Shown here piece by piece: positions 50,523-59,189 of a stretch of 62,664 bases of DNA. The notes under the pieces are model-generated. The model did not search any database, was not told the DNA's origin, and was given only the letters and a program-made list of their open reading frames with translations. The position numbers and the translations under genes are program-made. The DNA is from UBA1546 sp049302185 (lineage in GTDB: Bacteria; Nitrospirota; Thermodesulfovibrionia; Thermodesulfovibrionales; UBA1546): positions 1 to 62,664 of the forward strand of contig JBAQLV010000029.1 of assembly GCA_049302185.1 (NCBI GenBank), written 5' to 3'. How positions within the stretch are numbered: position 1 is the first letter of the stretch; every line of letters starts with the position of its first letter.

Positions 50523-52114
50523 CAGGATTTGAGTATTTTCAGCGCTTCTTTCCTGTAAGATTCCATCAAGTACGGGATACCTGTTACCTTTGCGCATTCC
50601 TCGGTAAGAGACATCAGCTCATTTCTTGTAATAGAATCGACATTAAAGCAGCGCGCCCCTGCCATCATCTGCTGTAATCCGACCTTGATTTTCTGCGAAT
50701 AGCTGTAGATACCGATTGCTCCTAACGGGATGTTGTGAATCTCTTTGCTGCCTACGAGATTCTTTACCTCTTCATAACAGACAAAGATTTCTTCAACAGT
50801 GGAGCCATATTCACTGACACTCTTAGGCAGGTCTTTCTCTTTTATCCATTTTGCGATATTTTTGCCAACCATGCCTGGGATCATTAACGCACGGCCCATG
50901 CAAACAGCCTTGGTATAAGGAGCGCCCAATGATAAAGCCTTGAATACGCCGTCTTCACTGCTGAAGCCGCCGGCAAAGGCAATATCAGGAACACGTTCCC
51001 CCCTGTCAGATAACATCTTGCTGAATTCATAGGCTGCTGAATGCAGATAAAGCGAAGGCATACCCCATTCTTCCATCATACGCCATGGGCTCATCCCTGT
51101 GCCGCCCGGAGCTCCGTCAATCGTCAATAAATCGATTTTAGCCTTAGAACTCCACTTAATTGCCATTGCCAACTCACGCAAGCCGTACGCGCCGGTCTTT
51201 AAAGTAACTCTCTTAAACCCGAGTTTCCTGAGCCTGGAGACTTCAGCGTAAAAGCCTTTCTCATCGATAAAGCCCATTCGGCTATGACGCTCAAATTCTT
51301 TGATAGCTTTGTCTTTGAAAGCTGCCTGAACAACAGGATCAGACGGATCCGGAGTGACAATATAACCGCGCCTTTGTAATTCAAGGGCGCGTTCAAGAGA
51401 ATTCACTTTAATTTCACCGCCGATACATTTAGCGCCCTGTCCCCATTTCAATTCTATTGTTTCAAGTCCATGCCTGTCGATGATGTACTCGGCAACTCCC
51501 AGACGGGTGTCTTCTACATTCATCTGCACAAGGATCTCGCCATATCCATGATGATAGCGGCGATACGTTTCAATCCTGCGGTCCATATCCGGGGCTTTTG
51601 TTACCATGTGTTTGTTGTTTAATTCAAGGGCGGGGTCAATGCCGCATACATTTTCACCGCAGACAATCGTAACGCCGGAAATTGCGGCTCCTGCTGCAAA
51701 ATGTTCCCAGTTCTTGCGGGCAATTTCCGTAGACCCGAGAGCGCCGGTAAAAATCGGCACTTTCATCGATACCTTTTTGCTCCAGCCATAAGATGTTTCA
51801 GTATCAACATTTGGAAACTTGGCAGTGTCAGGGTCGCCTTTTTGACCTTTAGGCAATCCCTTAGCTCCCAATGCATAACCGTGAATGTTAAGGTGAGAAT
51901 AGTCTATCGGATAATTCTTGTCCCCGCCGGCGGTTATCTCACCAAACGGTCCGGGATAAAGTAATTCTCTGCCTCTAAAAGTCGCTTTGAAAACTTCGCA
52001 ATTTCCTCTGCACCCGTCGATACATCTGGTACAAAGTCCACTCATCGGTGAAACGCTTTTAGAACGGTTATGTGTTCTTGTTGCATCATTGGAATTTGGT
52101 TGCTGCAAATTCAT
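50522..52114 (-). CDS. FMN-binding glutamate-synthase-family protein (GltB central domain)
   Basis: The 530-residue protein matches the FMN/synthase domain of glutamate synthase as found alone in archaea and some anaerobes. It has KVPIFTGALGSTEIARKNWE, the barrel segment ELKWGQGAKCIGGEIKV, LLTIDGAPGGTGMSPWRMME and AFAGGFSSEDGVFKALSLGA. N-terminal cysteines (GLCTRCIDGCRGNC) may bind a cluster. There is no amidotransferase or GXGXG domain. AAAGGAGG lies before the ATG. A 24-codon frame (52111-52185) overlaps its start. Its exact reaction is uncertain because a complete split glutamate synthase is encoded nearby. Confidence 0.9.
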   Translation of the reverse strand: MNLQQPNSNDATRTHNRSKSVSPMSGLCTRCIDGCRGNCEVFKATFRGRELLYPGPFGEITAGGDKNYPIDYSHLNIHGYALGAKGLPKGQKGDPDTAKFPNVDTETSYGWSKKVSMKVPIFTGALGSTEIARKNWEHFAAGAAISGVTIVCGENVCGIDPALELNNKHMVTKAPDMDRRIETYRRYHHGYGEILVQMNVEDTRLGVAEYIIDRHGLETIELKWGQGAKCIGGEIKVNSLERALELQRRGYIVTPDPSDPVVQAAFKDKAIKEFERHSRMGFIDEKGFYAEVSRLRKLGFKRVTLKTGAYGLRELAMAIKWSSKAKIDLLTIDGAPGGTGMSPWRMMEEWGMPSLYLHSAAYEFSKMLSDRGERVPDIAFAGGFSSEDGVFKALSLGAPYTKAVCMGRALMIPGMVGKNIAKWIKEKDLPKSVSEYGSTVEEIFVCYEEVKNLVGSKEIHNIPLGAIGIYSYSQKIKVGLQQMMAGARCFNVDSITRNELMSLTEECAKVTGIPYLMESYRKEALKILKS

Positions 52115-52313
52115 CTGTTTTCCTCCTTTAATAAGTTTGTTTTAAAAAATGCTCTCAAAAACTTTTTGCAATGCCTATCAGACATCTTTTTTTATTCTTC
52201 TCACCTCCCCTTAAGTGCAAGTAAACTGATACGTGCGTGAATTAAGTATTCCTTTAGCGAAAAGGCAAAAAAATCCACGAAGGGATTTAAAATGCCTGCA
52301 TAATAACCTTAAA

Positions 52314-53609
52314 TTAAACGCAAATTACTAATAATTCTGTCTCCTCATCCGATGCGTTTTTCCATACCGAAGGAAGAGAGTGTTTCAGATATATTGAATC
52401 TCCATGAGAAAGCATCTTTTCAGAATTCTCGATTTTTACCGAAATAGTCCCCTTCAGCACATGGATTAATTCGTTTTTTTTACTGCTAAGAAAATGGCTG
52501 TCTAATTCAGCGCCGGCATTTATTACTGTCAGATATGCGGATGTTTTATCGTTAGAAACTATATTGAACAATGAATATCCCTCTTCCTTTTTTAGAAGAG
52601 ATTGCAGTGTGTGGTCTTTTCTGAAGAGCCAGTCCGCCTCATCACGTTTTTTTTCTTTTTGCAAAAGATCATTTGGACTAATTCCAAGCGCCTCAGCAAT
52701 CTGCAAGAAAGAACTGAGGGATGGGCTTATCTGGTTATTTTCGAGTTGAGAAATAAAACTGGGCGTAAGATCAACCTTATCCGCCAATTCCTTCTGGCTT
52801 ATGCCAAGCCTTGTCCTGACATCTTTTATTCTGCCTCCCACATCAGTAGCAAGCTCTCTCTTTGGGAATGTGACAGTCACGTCTCTTCCTTCAATCTCAT
52901 AAAGATGCGGCTTAAAAGCCTCTCTGTCCTGTCTTCCCTCAAGCTTCAGTGCCTTTATATACAACTTATCTCTTCTTTTATATAAGTCAAAGACCACCTG
53001 CGTGATATGTCTCAGATTTGCCTTAAAGCTCTGGCTGTGCGCCTCCTTTTCCAACAGCCAGTAAGCAACTGTTCCGAGGTCATAAAGCCTGGGGCACATA
53101 TATGTAAAAAACTTGTAAGTTTCATTTTCATTTCCCCATAGATCCTGCATGCCTGTAAGGCTGTCAAAAACATACCTTACACCTCGCGAAAAACTGTCTT
53201 CAAGAGAATTCAGTTTGTGGGTAAATTCCTCTATGCTCTTTGGATTATTGATCCTGACAATGTTTAAATTAGAAGCGGTTTCATAAAACTTAAGAAAAGT
53301 GTTATCATTTTTACCCTTGCCTGATGTAAAGCAGTCAATCAGAATGAAATGTTCAGGGCTCAGCAATTTGCTTAAATTATTCAGAATGCTTTGAGGAGAT
53401 GTATTAAAACTTACATAGATTATCTTTTGGGAATCAGCAAGTGCCTGTTCGATAAAGCTCTGGATAAAGAGATGAGAAGCTGTCCCCGCATCAACTTCCC
53501 AGACAACATTATCGCCTATGTATAGAGAATCGATAAGGCTGTCCAGACTTCTTATGCCGGATGATATTTTCCCCATTTTATTAGTAGGCAAACGGTTGCC
53601 TATTGGCAT
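52314..53609 (-). CDS. RecA/KaiC-like domain fused to XRE helix-turn-helix and cupin domains
   Basis: Residues 12-240 resemble the KaiC/RadA fold (SSGIRSLDSLIDSLYIGD), but the Walker A position reads VDAGTASH and lacks GxGK[ST]. Residues 255-320 form an XRE-type helix-turn-helix (ISQKELADKVDLTPSFISQL). Residues 345-431 form a cupin (LDSHFLSSKKNELIHVLKGT). The product is likely a DNA-binding regulator sensing a small ligand. It is divergent from the split glutamate synthase operon, with paired operators between. The ATG at 53609 would lie at or before the predicted start of transcription; the Met codon at 53576 is an alternative that puts the operator upstream. Confidence 0.88.
   Translation of the reverse strand: MPIGNRLPTNKMGKISSGIRSLDSLIDSLYIGDNVVWEVDAGTASHLFIQSFIEQALADSQKIIYVSFNTSPQSILNNLSKLLSPEHFILIDCFTSGKGKNDNTFLKFYETASNLNIVRINNPKSIEEFTHKLNSLEDSFSRGVRYVFDSLTGMQDLWGNENETYKFFTYMCPRLYDLGTVAYWLLEKEAHSQSFKANLRHITQVVFDLYKRRDKLYIKALKLEGRQDREAFKPHLYEIEGRDVTVTFPKRELATDVGGRIKDVRTRLGISQKELADKVDLTPSFISQLENNQISPSLSSFLQIAEALGISPNDLLQKEKKRDEADWLFRKDHTLQSLLKKEEGYSLFNIVSNDKTSAYLTVINAGAELDSHFLSSKKNELIHVLKGTISVKIENSEKMLSHGDSIYLKHSLPSVWKNASDEETELLVICV
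53585..53602. promoter_or_regulatory. 18-bp operator, site 1
   Basis: TAGGCAAACGGTTGCCTA is palindromic except for the central base pair. It shares GGCAAACGGTT with site 2, and lies just downstream of the minus-strand promoter of the XRE-type gene. Confidence 0.75.
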
Positions 53610-53613
53610 TGAC

Positions 53614-53640
53614 TTTATACAATAAACAGGATTTTGTCAA
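53614..53640 (-). promoter_or_regulatory. Promoter of the KaiC-XRE-cupin gene
   Basis: On the minus strand TTGACA (53640-53635) precedes TATAAA (53619-53614) by 15 bp or TAAAGT by 17 bp. Its -35 lies back to back with that of the divergent operon, within a near-perfect palindrome at 53634-53658. Confidence 0.6.
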
Positions 53641-53647
53641 TAATTTA

Positions 53648-53676
53648 TTGACAAAAATAGCATTAATTTTTATTAT
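53648..53676 (+). promoter_or_regulatory. Promoter of the split glutamate synthase operon
   Basis: TTGACA (53648-53653) is followed after 17 bp by TATTAT (53671-53676), close to the sigma-70 consensus. The predicted start of transcription lies at about 53683, at the edge of operator site 2. Confidence 0.8.
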
Positions 53677-53682
53677 AGACAT

Positions 53683-53700
53683 ACGGCAAACGGTTACCGT
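53683..53700. promoter_or_regulatory. 18-bp operator, site 2
   Basis: ACGGCAAACGGTTACCGT is nearly palindromic and shares GGCAAACGGTT and the CC end with site 1, 98 bp away. It overlaps the start of the plus-strand transcript, a position suited to repression. Confidence 0.75.
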
Positions 53701-53767
53701 CTAATTGTCGTCTGTTACCACTTATGAAAGCCTTAAATGTGGGGGAGACGCTTTTTTTGACTAATAT

Positions 53768-53840
53768 GTAGAGCAGTAGAGCAACAGAACAGTAGAGCAG
53801 TAGTTTAAGAAAGATAAAAAGACTGTTGCTCTCTTGCTCG
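53768..53840. repeat. Opposed 8-bp repeat arrays in the leader of the glutamate synthase operon
   Basis: AGAGCAGT, AGAGCAAC, AGAACAGT and AGAGCAGT on the left face TGTTGCTC and TCTTGCTC on the right. The spacer of about 20 bp is A-rich. The transcript could fold this as a hairpin just before the ribosome site of the next gene. Confidence 0.85.
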
Positions 53841-53852
53841 GAGAAACAAAAA

Positions 53853-54962
53853 ATGTGCAGACTATCCGCTATAACATCAAACAAATATTTTTCTCCAATG
53901 GAGAACATCCTCGCCCTCGAGACAATGAAGGAAGGGCATGACGGCTCAGGGCTTGGACTTACGCTTAAAGGCCTCGGAGCTGAGTTCACGGAATTAAAGA
54001 AATACCCGATAATGTCAGGCATCTGCTCTAAAGAAGGAATCAAGGCGCTTGACGATTACATGAAGAAAAACGGGTTCAGGCTCAAGCACGTATGGACTCC
54101 AAAGATAAAACAGGTAAAAGGCATTGTCCCGCGGGATTACTACTTTGCGCGGGTTTATGACTATCCGTCTTCCTACAAGGACAAATCCTTTTCCGAAAAA
54201 GAAAATCTTTTGATGAACACACGGATCGCTTTGAGAAATATCGGCGAGTCTGACGAATCAATCTTTGTGTTCTCTTTTTATCCTGATGTTATCACCTTAA
54301 AGGAAGTCGGCGACCCTCTTGAACTTGGCGAGTTCTTCGGGCTTGACAGAGACGGTTTAAAGGCAAAAGTTATATTTGCGCAGGGAAGGCAGAATACAAA
54401 CTACCAGATATACCTTTATGCATGCCACCCATTCTTTATTCAGGGTTATTGCTCTATGACAAACGGAGAAAATACAGCATTTGTTCCAATCAGAGAGTTT
54501 CTGACGAACAGGGGATTCCCGGGGTACATGGGTTATAACAGCGACAGCGAGGTTTTTACGCATATACTTCACTATACAGCAAGACAGTTGAATTTCCCCT
54601 TAATCTACTACAAAGACGTAATTACACCGCTTAAAATATCAGAGATGGAAAACAGAAAAGACAGCGGAGCGCTCAGGCTTATCAAACAGTCATTGAGGCC
54701 TCTTTGTATAGACGGTCCCAATATGGTTATCGGATTTACCCCTGACGGAACATGCTTTATGGTGCAGGATTCAAAGAAACTTCGTCCAGGTGTTGTTGCA
54801 GGTGTTAAGGGGAAATATGCGCTTATGTCAGAGGAATGCGGCGTAGATAAGGCTATTCCGAAGAGAGATAAATCCATGGATATCTTCCCTATGAAATACG
54901 ATATGGTGATTATTTCACCCGGAGCAGAGGAGGTTAAGGTATGGAACCAGCTTCAGGGTTAA
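53853..54962 (+). CDS. Glutamate synthase, class II glutamine amidotransferase subunit
   Basis: The ATG at 53853 gives a protein starting MCRLSAI, where Cys2 is the N-terminal nucleophile after Met removal. Downstream segments (GSGLGLTLKGLG; PIREFLTNRGFPGYMGYNSD; CIDGPNMVIGFTPDG) fit the class II (GATase) domain of glutamate synthase. It would release ammonia from glutamine for the FMN subunit. A GGAG lies 9 bp before the start. The next gene begins inside its 3' end. Confidence 0.92.
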   Translation: MCRLSAITSNKYFSPMENILALETMKEGHDGSGLGLTLKGLGAEFTELKKYPIMSGICSKEGIKALDDYMKKNGFRLKHVWTPKIKQVKGIVPRDYYFARVYDYPSSYKDKSFSEKENLLMNTRIALRNIGESDESIFVFSFYPDVITLKEVGDPLELGEFFGLDRDGLKAKVIFAQGRQNTNYQIYLYACHPFFIQGYCSMTNGENTAFVPIREFLTNRGFPGYMGYNSDSEVFTHILHYTARQLNFPLIYYKDVITPLKISEMENRKDSGALRLIKQSLRPLCIDGPNMVIGFTPDGTCFMVQDSKKLRPGVVAGVKGKYALMSEECGVDKAIPKRDKSMDIFPMKYDMVIISPGAEEVKVWNQLQG

Positions 54963-56608
54963 GACTTGACCACAATCACAAACTTTCTCTAAGAGAATTC
55001 CCGTACATAATCCGCTGGCGCGATGACAGGTGCAATAGGTGCGGCAAATGCACCGCTGTATGCCCTGTAAAAGCAATAGAGCCCACTGTGAAAGTCCAAA
55101 GGCATGTGTCTTCCGAAGGTGATTCCCCTGCTCCAAAGGCAGAAAGAAAGGTCATCCAGATTGTTGAGCAGGTAACTGATATGGAAAGATATTGTACAGG
55201 CTGCGGGACATGCACGCTTGTTTGCCCCAATGAGGCGATAGAGCCTGAATTTAACCCTCAGAATAAATTCCTCCACTATAAAAATAAAGGCGGAGAGGGA
55301 TACAAGAGAGGCGGAAGGAGAAACGACCCGGCTATCTCAACTCTGGACAGGCTCAAGTTCACAAGAATCTCAATGCTTACTGACCCTGCGCTCGATGCAG
55401 GCAGACATGAATTTCGCGTAAGGACTCTTTTGGGAAGGATACTTCCTCCTGAAGAGCTTCCATTAAAGATTGAAAACAATAAACTCTCCGTAAACAAAGA
55501 CAGCGCAAAATTTATTCCGCCTGTCCGTGAGATATATCCGATAATGATCGGTAGCATGTCAATTGGCGCGCTTTCTCCCCCAATGTGGGAAGGCCTTGCA
55601 ATGGGAGTTTCATACCTCAATGAAGTTGAAGGAATGCCTGTTGTAATGTGCTCCGGTGAAGGCGGAATGCCTCCCAGACTCTTAAAATCAAAGTTCCTTA
55701 AATACTTCATAATACAGATCGCATCAGGTTATTTTGGATGGGATGAGATAATCCACGCCCTTCCCCACATGGTCGAAGACCCTGCCGCTATAGAGATCAA
55801 ATATGGTCAGGGCGCAAAACCCGGCGACGGCGGACTTCTGATGGCACAGAAGGTATTGAAGCTCATAGCAAGCATTCGCGGTGTTCCTCAGTTTGTTGAC
55901 CTTGCTTCGCCTCCCACACACCAGACAAAGTACTCGATTGAGGAAGCGGTCGCAAAGATGATTCAGTCCATGTCAATGGCATGGGGATTCAGAGTGCCTG
56001 TGTATCCAAAGATATCAGGAACAAAGACAGCAAGGGCTGTTTTAAACAACCTTGCAAGAAACCCCTATGCCGCAGCCCTCTCAATCGACGGAGAAGACGG
56101 AGGAACAGGTGCAGCATACAATGTCTCCATGGACAAGATGGGACATCCCATAGCATCGAATATAAGGGAATGTTATCTTGACCTGGTAAAACAGGGCAAA
56201 CAGAATGAGCTTCCTCTGATAGCTGCAGGAGGCATAGGTAAAAAAGGCAATCTTGCGGCAAATGCGGCAGCGCTGATAATGCTGGGCGCATCTGCTGTTT
56301 CTATCGGAAAATACATAATGCAGGCAGCAGCAGATTGTTTTGGGGATGAATACAACAGATGCAACCTCTGCAATACAGGAAAATGTCCGCGAGGAATCAC
56401 AACTCAGAACCCGAAGCTTTACAGGAGGCTCGACGCCGACAAAGTCGCAGAGCGCGTTGTAGAGACTTTCAAGGCGGCAGATGTTGAACTGAGAAAGATA
56501 TTTGCCCCCATGGGAAGAAGCACTGAGCTTCCTATAGGAATGTCAGACGGCCTGAGCACTGATGATAAAGCAATGGCAGAGAGATTGGGGATAAGTTATG
56601 TTTGTTAG
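54941..56608 (+). CDS. Glutamate synthase FMN subunit with two [4Fe-4S] motifs
   Basis: Residues 25-110 have CNRCGKCTAVCPVKAIEP and CTGCGTCTLVCPNEAIEP, two ferredoxin-like clusters. The rest is the FMN/synthase barrel of GltB: IMIGSMSIGALSPPMWEGLA, IEIKYGQGAKPGDGGLLMAQ, SIDGEDGGTGAAYNVSMD and ALIMLGASAVSIGKYIMQA. The C-terminal cysteines CNLCNTGKCPRGI are typical of the archaeal-type subunit. It overlaps the amidotransferase gene by 22 bp. Its stop TAG lies in the first unit of an 8-bp repeat array. Confidence 0.95.
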   Translation: MEPASGLRLDHNHKLSLREFPYIIRWRDDRCNRCGKCTAVCPVKAIEPTVKVQRHVSSEGDSPAPKAERKVIQIVEQVTDMERYCTGCGTCTLVCPNEAIEPEFNPQNKFLHYKNKGGEGYKRGGRRNDPAISTLDRLKFTRISMLTDPALDAGRHEFRVRTLLGRILPPEELPLKIENNKLSVNKDSAKFIPPVREIYPIMIGSMSIGALSPPMWEGLAMGVSYLNEVEGMPVVMCSGEGGMPPRLLKSKFLKYFIIQIASGYFGWDEIIHALPHMVEDPAAIEIKYGQGAKPGDGGLLMAQKVLKLIASIRGVPQFVDLASPPTHQTKYSIEEAVAKMIQSMSMAWGFRVPVYPKISGTKTARAVLNNLARNPYAAALSIDGEDGGTGAAYNVSMDKMGHPIASNIRECYLDLVKQGKQNELPLIAAGGIGKKGNLAANAAALIMLGASAVSIGKYIMQAAADCFGDEYNRCNLCNTGKCPRGITTQNPKLYRRLDADKVAERVVETFKAADVELRKIFAPMGRSTELPIGMSDGLSTDDKAMAERLGISYVC

Positions 56609-56806
56609 AGCAGTAGAACAGCAGAGCAGTAGAACAGTAGAAAAAAATAATACTACAAGTCTATTTTTTAGGAAAGTTTTCAGTGAGTTTGTAGACTTTT
56701 ATAGCGAGTTCATTAGCCTTTTGCCAGACAACAAGATTTTTGTAATTAGGCATGTAACAATTTTACCATACTACTGCTCTATTGCTCTATTGCTCTACTG
56801 CTCTAC
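56607..56806. mobile_element. Repeat-flanked cassette with truncated four-helix-bundle gene
   Basis: AGAGCAGT-type units (56607-56640) face TACTGCTC-type units (56768-56806). About 127 bp between them encode, on the minus strand, a fragment of an S23/IVS-type four-helix-bundle protein. The left array supplies the stop codon of the upstream gene. It is the only array pair in the window that still carries coding sequence. Confidence 0.7.
56661..56753 (-). pseudogene. Truncated four-helix-bundle (23S rRNA IVS-type) gene
   Basis: The frame starts with ATG at 56753 and reads MPNYKNLVVWQKANELAIKV then YKLTENFPKK before a stop. The pattern L-x-VW-x-KA-x-ELA-x-x-(I/V)-Y-x-L-T-x-x-FPK is the N-terminal third of the S23/IVS-type family (about 115 residues when intact). 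The rest is missing. No good ribosome site lies upstream. Confidence 0.75.
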
Positions 56807-56821
56807 AGAAGGCATGCGAAA

Positions 56822-59146
56822 ATGAAAAAGGTAACTATAAAAGGAAACATAAATGGTAAGAGAGTGCCTTCACGCATCCTTGAGGAGCAGATACAGCATG
56901 CTGTTCAGGAAGGCGCAAGGCAGCTCCACATAATCGCAGACGGCCAGCACGGCATCGGCGGCAGGATCTGGCCGAGGGGAGAGAAAGTAAAGATAACTGT
57001 CGAAGGCCCTGTAGGCCAGCGACTTGGAAGCATGGGAATGCCGGGCACCGAGATTATTGTAGATGGAAGCGTCTCAGATGATGCGGGATGGCTTAACTGC
57101 GGCGCAAAGATAACTGTGCTTGGTGATGCAACTAACGGCGCATGGAATGCCGCTGCGCAGGGAACCCTGTACGTGCAGGGGAGCGGAGGCGCCAGATGCG
57201 ACACAATGACAAAGCATAACCCGAGATTTGATCCTCCCCAGTCATGGTATTTCAGGGATGTAGGAGATTCATTTGCAGAATTTAAAGCCGGAGGCATTGC
57301 GGTAATATGCGGTGTTAATCCAAGGAACCCAAAAAATATCATAGGTTATCGCCCTTGCGTTGGAATGGTTGGCGGAACAATATATTTCAGGGGGACTATT
57401 CAGGGCTACAGTGAAAAAGACGTAAAGCTCGTTGACCTGACCCCTCAGGACTGGGAATGGCTAAAAACAAATATGAAACCATTCCTTAAGGCAATTGACA
57501 GGCAATCGCACTACAATGAACTTACAAAGTCATCAGATGACTGGAAAAAACTTCTTGCATATACACCGCAGGAAAAACTCGGCAGAAAGTGGCTCAGGGT
57601 ATCCCTTCCTGATTTCAGAAAAAACATGTGGGATAAAGAAGTCGGCAGCGGCGGTATATTTGCGGAATACCTAAATCATGAACTCTCTTTATTGCCGTAC
57701 ATTACTATAGGAAATGACAGGCGTAACAGGCCAATATGGGCAAATGAGAAATTTGCTCCTCCATGCGCTTATGCATGCCCGACACATATTCCCTCACACA
57801 AGAGGGCTTCATTAATAAGGCAGGGGAAACTGAACGAGGCGCTTGAGCTTGTATTGCAATACAGCCCACTGCCGGCAACTGTCTGCGGTGAGATATGCCC
57901 TAACCTCTGTATGCAGGCATGCACACGGGCAAGGCTTGATAAGCCGCTGGCAATAGACAGGCTTGGAGAGCTGTCGCTTGATCTGCCTGCCCCTGAAAAA
58001 GCAGCTCCGACAGGGCATAAAATTGCTGTTATAGGCGGCGGCCCGGCTGGAATGAGCGCTGCATGGCAGCTTGCATTAAAGGGGCATATTGTTGACCTCT
58101 ATGAGTCAACAGGGAAACTGGGCGGCAAAATAGAACTCTGCATTCCGAGGGAGCGTCTGCCTCACGAAATCCTTGAAAAAGAAACATCCAGGTTCAAAGA
58201 GCTTGGAGTGAATCTGCATCTGAATACAAAGGTTGATAAAAATAAATTCAAAGAGATTTATAAATGGCATGAGGTTGTTGTCCTTGCATGCGGAGCGCAC
58301 CAACCGAGAAAGATTACATTCCCCGGCTCAGAGGATACAGTGTCAGCCTATGATTTCCTCAAAGACATAAACCTTGGAAAGAAACCTGAACTTAAAGGCA
58401 AGAAGGTCGTTGTTATAGGCGCAGGAAATGTCGGGATGGATGTCGCTTCAGAGGCATACAACAGCGGCGCCGAATCAGTAGTTGCTGTTGATATTCAGAA
58501 ACCATCCGCATTCGGCGAAGAGATGAAAATAGCAATGGCAAAAGGAACTCAGGCGCTCTGGCCCAAGCTTACAGACAGATATGATAAAAAAGACAGGAAG
58601 CTTTTTTTCAAGGATGGTTCATCAATTGATGCAGACTTTGTTGTGATGGCAATTGGAGATATACCGCAATTGGATTTCCTTCCGCAATCTGTGCATACAG
58701 AAAAGGGATGGATTCCTGTGAATGAGAACTACCAGACATCAGATGTGAAGGTCTTTGCCATAGGTGATGTGACAGGCCTTGGCCTTGTGACACACGCTAT
58801 TGGTCATGGCAGGCTTGCAGCAGACTACATAAACTACCAGATAATGCATGCACCCAGATGGCCGGAAATAAAGCAGCCGATAGCCTACGAGAGAATAAAA
58901 ACAGAATACTACGATGTTTGCCGAGGTGATTTCCCGATTGAGAAGGAAGCAGAGAGGTGCATGTCATGCTCTACATGCCGTGATTGCCGCATGTGCGAGG
59001 CAACATGCTACTGGGGAGCGATAAGCAGGGTTGAACATAAAGACAGCTCGTACGAATATATTGTTGACGATAACCTCTGCATAGGCTGCGGTTTCTGCGC
59101 AGGAATATGCCCATGCGGTGTATGGGAAATGGTGGAGAATGTTTAA
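56822..59146 (+). CDS. Glutamate synthase GXGXG domain fused to GltD-type NAD(P)H oxidoreductase and ferredoxin
   Basis: Residues 35-200 are the GltB C-terminal beta-helix (GXGXG) domain with GMPGTEIIVDGSVSDDAGWL and GGTIYFRGTIQGYSEK. Residues 315-380 hold cysteines of the GltD N-terminal clusters (CAYACPTHIPSHKRASL; CGEICPNLCMQACTR). The FAD site IAVIGGGPAGMSAAW and the NAD(P)H site VVVIGAGNVGMDVASEA follow. The last 80 residues carry CMSCSTCRDCRMCEATC and CIGCGFCAGICPCG. The protein supplies electrons to the FMN subunit. It follows the repeat cassette and has no strong ribosome site before the ATG at 56822. All parts of a glutamate synthase are thus distributed over three genes. Confidence 0.93.
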   Translation: MKKVTIKGNINGKRVPSRILEEQIQHAVQEGARQLHIIADGQHGIGGRIWPRGEKVKITVEGPVGQRLGSMGMPGTEIIVDGSVSDDAGWLNCGAKITVLGDATNGAWNAAAQGTLYVQGSGGARCDTMTKHNPRFDPPQSWYFRDVGDSFAEFKAGGIAVICGVNPRNPKNIIGYRPCVGMVGGTIYFRGTIQGYSEKDVKLVDLTPQDWEWLKTNMKPFLKAIDRQSHYNELTKSSDDWKKLLAYTPQEKLGRKWLRVSLPDFRKNMWDKEVGSGGIFAEYLNHELSLLPYITIGNDRRNRPIWANEKFAPPCAYACPTHIPSHKRASLIRQGKLNEALELVLQYSPLPATVCGEICPNLCMQACTRARLDKPLAIDRLGELSLDLPAPEKAAPTGHKIAVIGGGPAGMSAAWQLALKGHIVDLYESTGKLGGKIELCIPRERLPHEILEKETSRFKELGVNLHLNTKVDKNKFKEIYKWHEVVVLACGAHQPRKITFPGSEDTVSAYDFLKDINLGKKPELKGKKVVVIGAGNVGMDVASEAYNSGAESVVAVDIQKPSAFGEEMKIAMAKGTQALWPKLTDRYDKKDRKLFFKDGSSIDADFVVMAIGDIPQLDFLPQSVHTEKGWIPVNENYQTSDVKVFAIGDVTGLGLVTHAIGHGRLAADYINYQIMHAPRWPEIKQPIAYERIKTEYYDVCRGDFPIEKEAERCMSCSTCRDCRMCEATCYWGAISRVEHKDSSYEYIVDDNLCIGCGFCAGICPCGVWEMVENV

Positions 59147-59189
59147 CTTTGATGCTTTATGGAAGAATGATGGAAGGGAGGATAACTAT

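Noticed and set aside
56598..56825. 75-codon plus-strand frame between the glutamate synthase genes
   Set aside because: It is the antisense of the four-helix-bundle fragment plus the repeat arrays.
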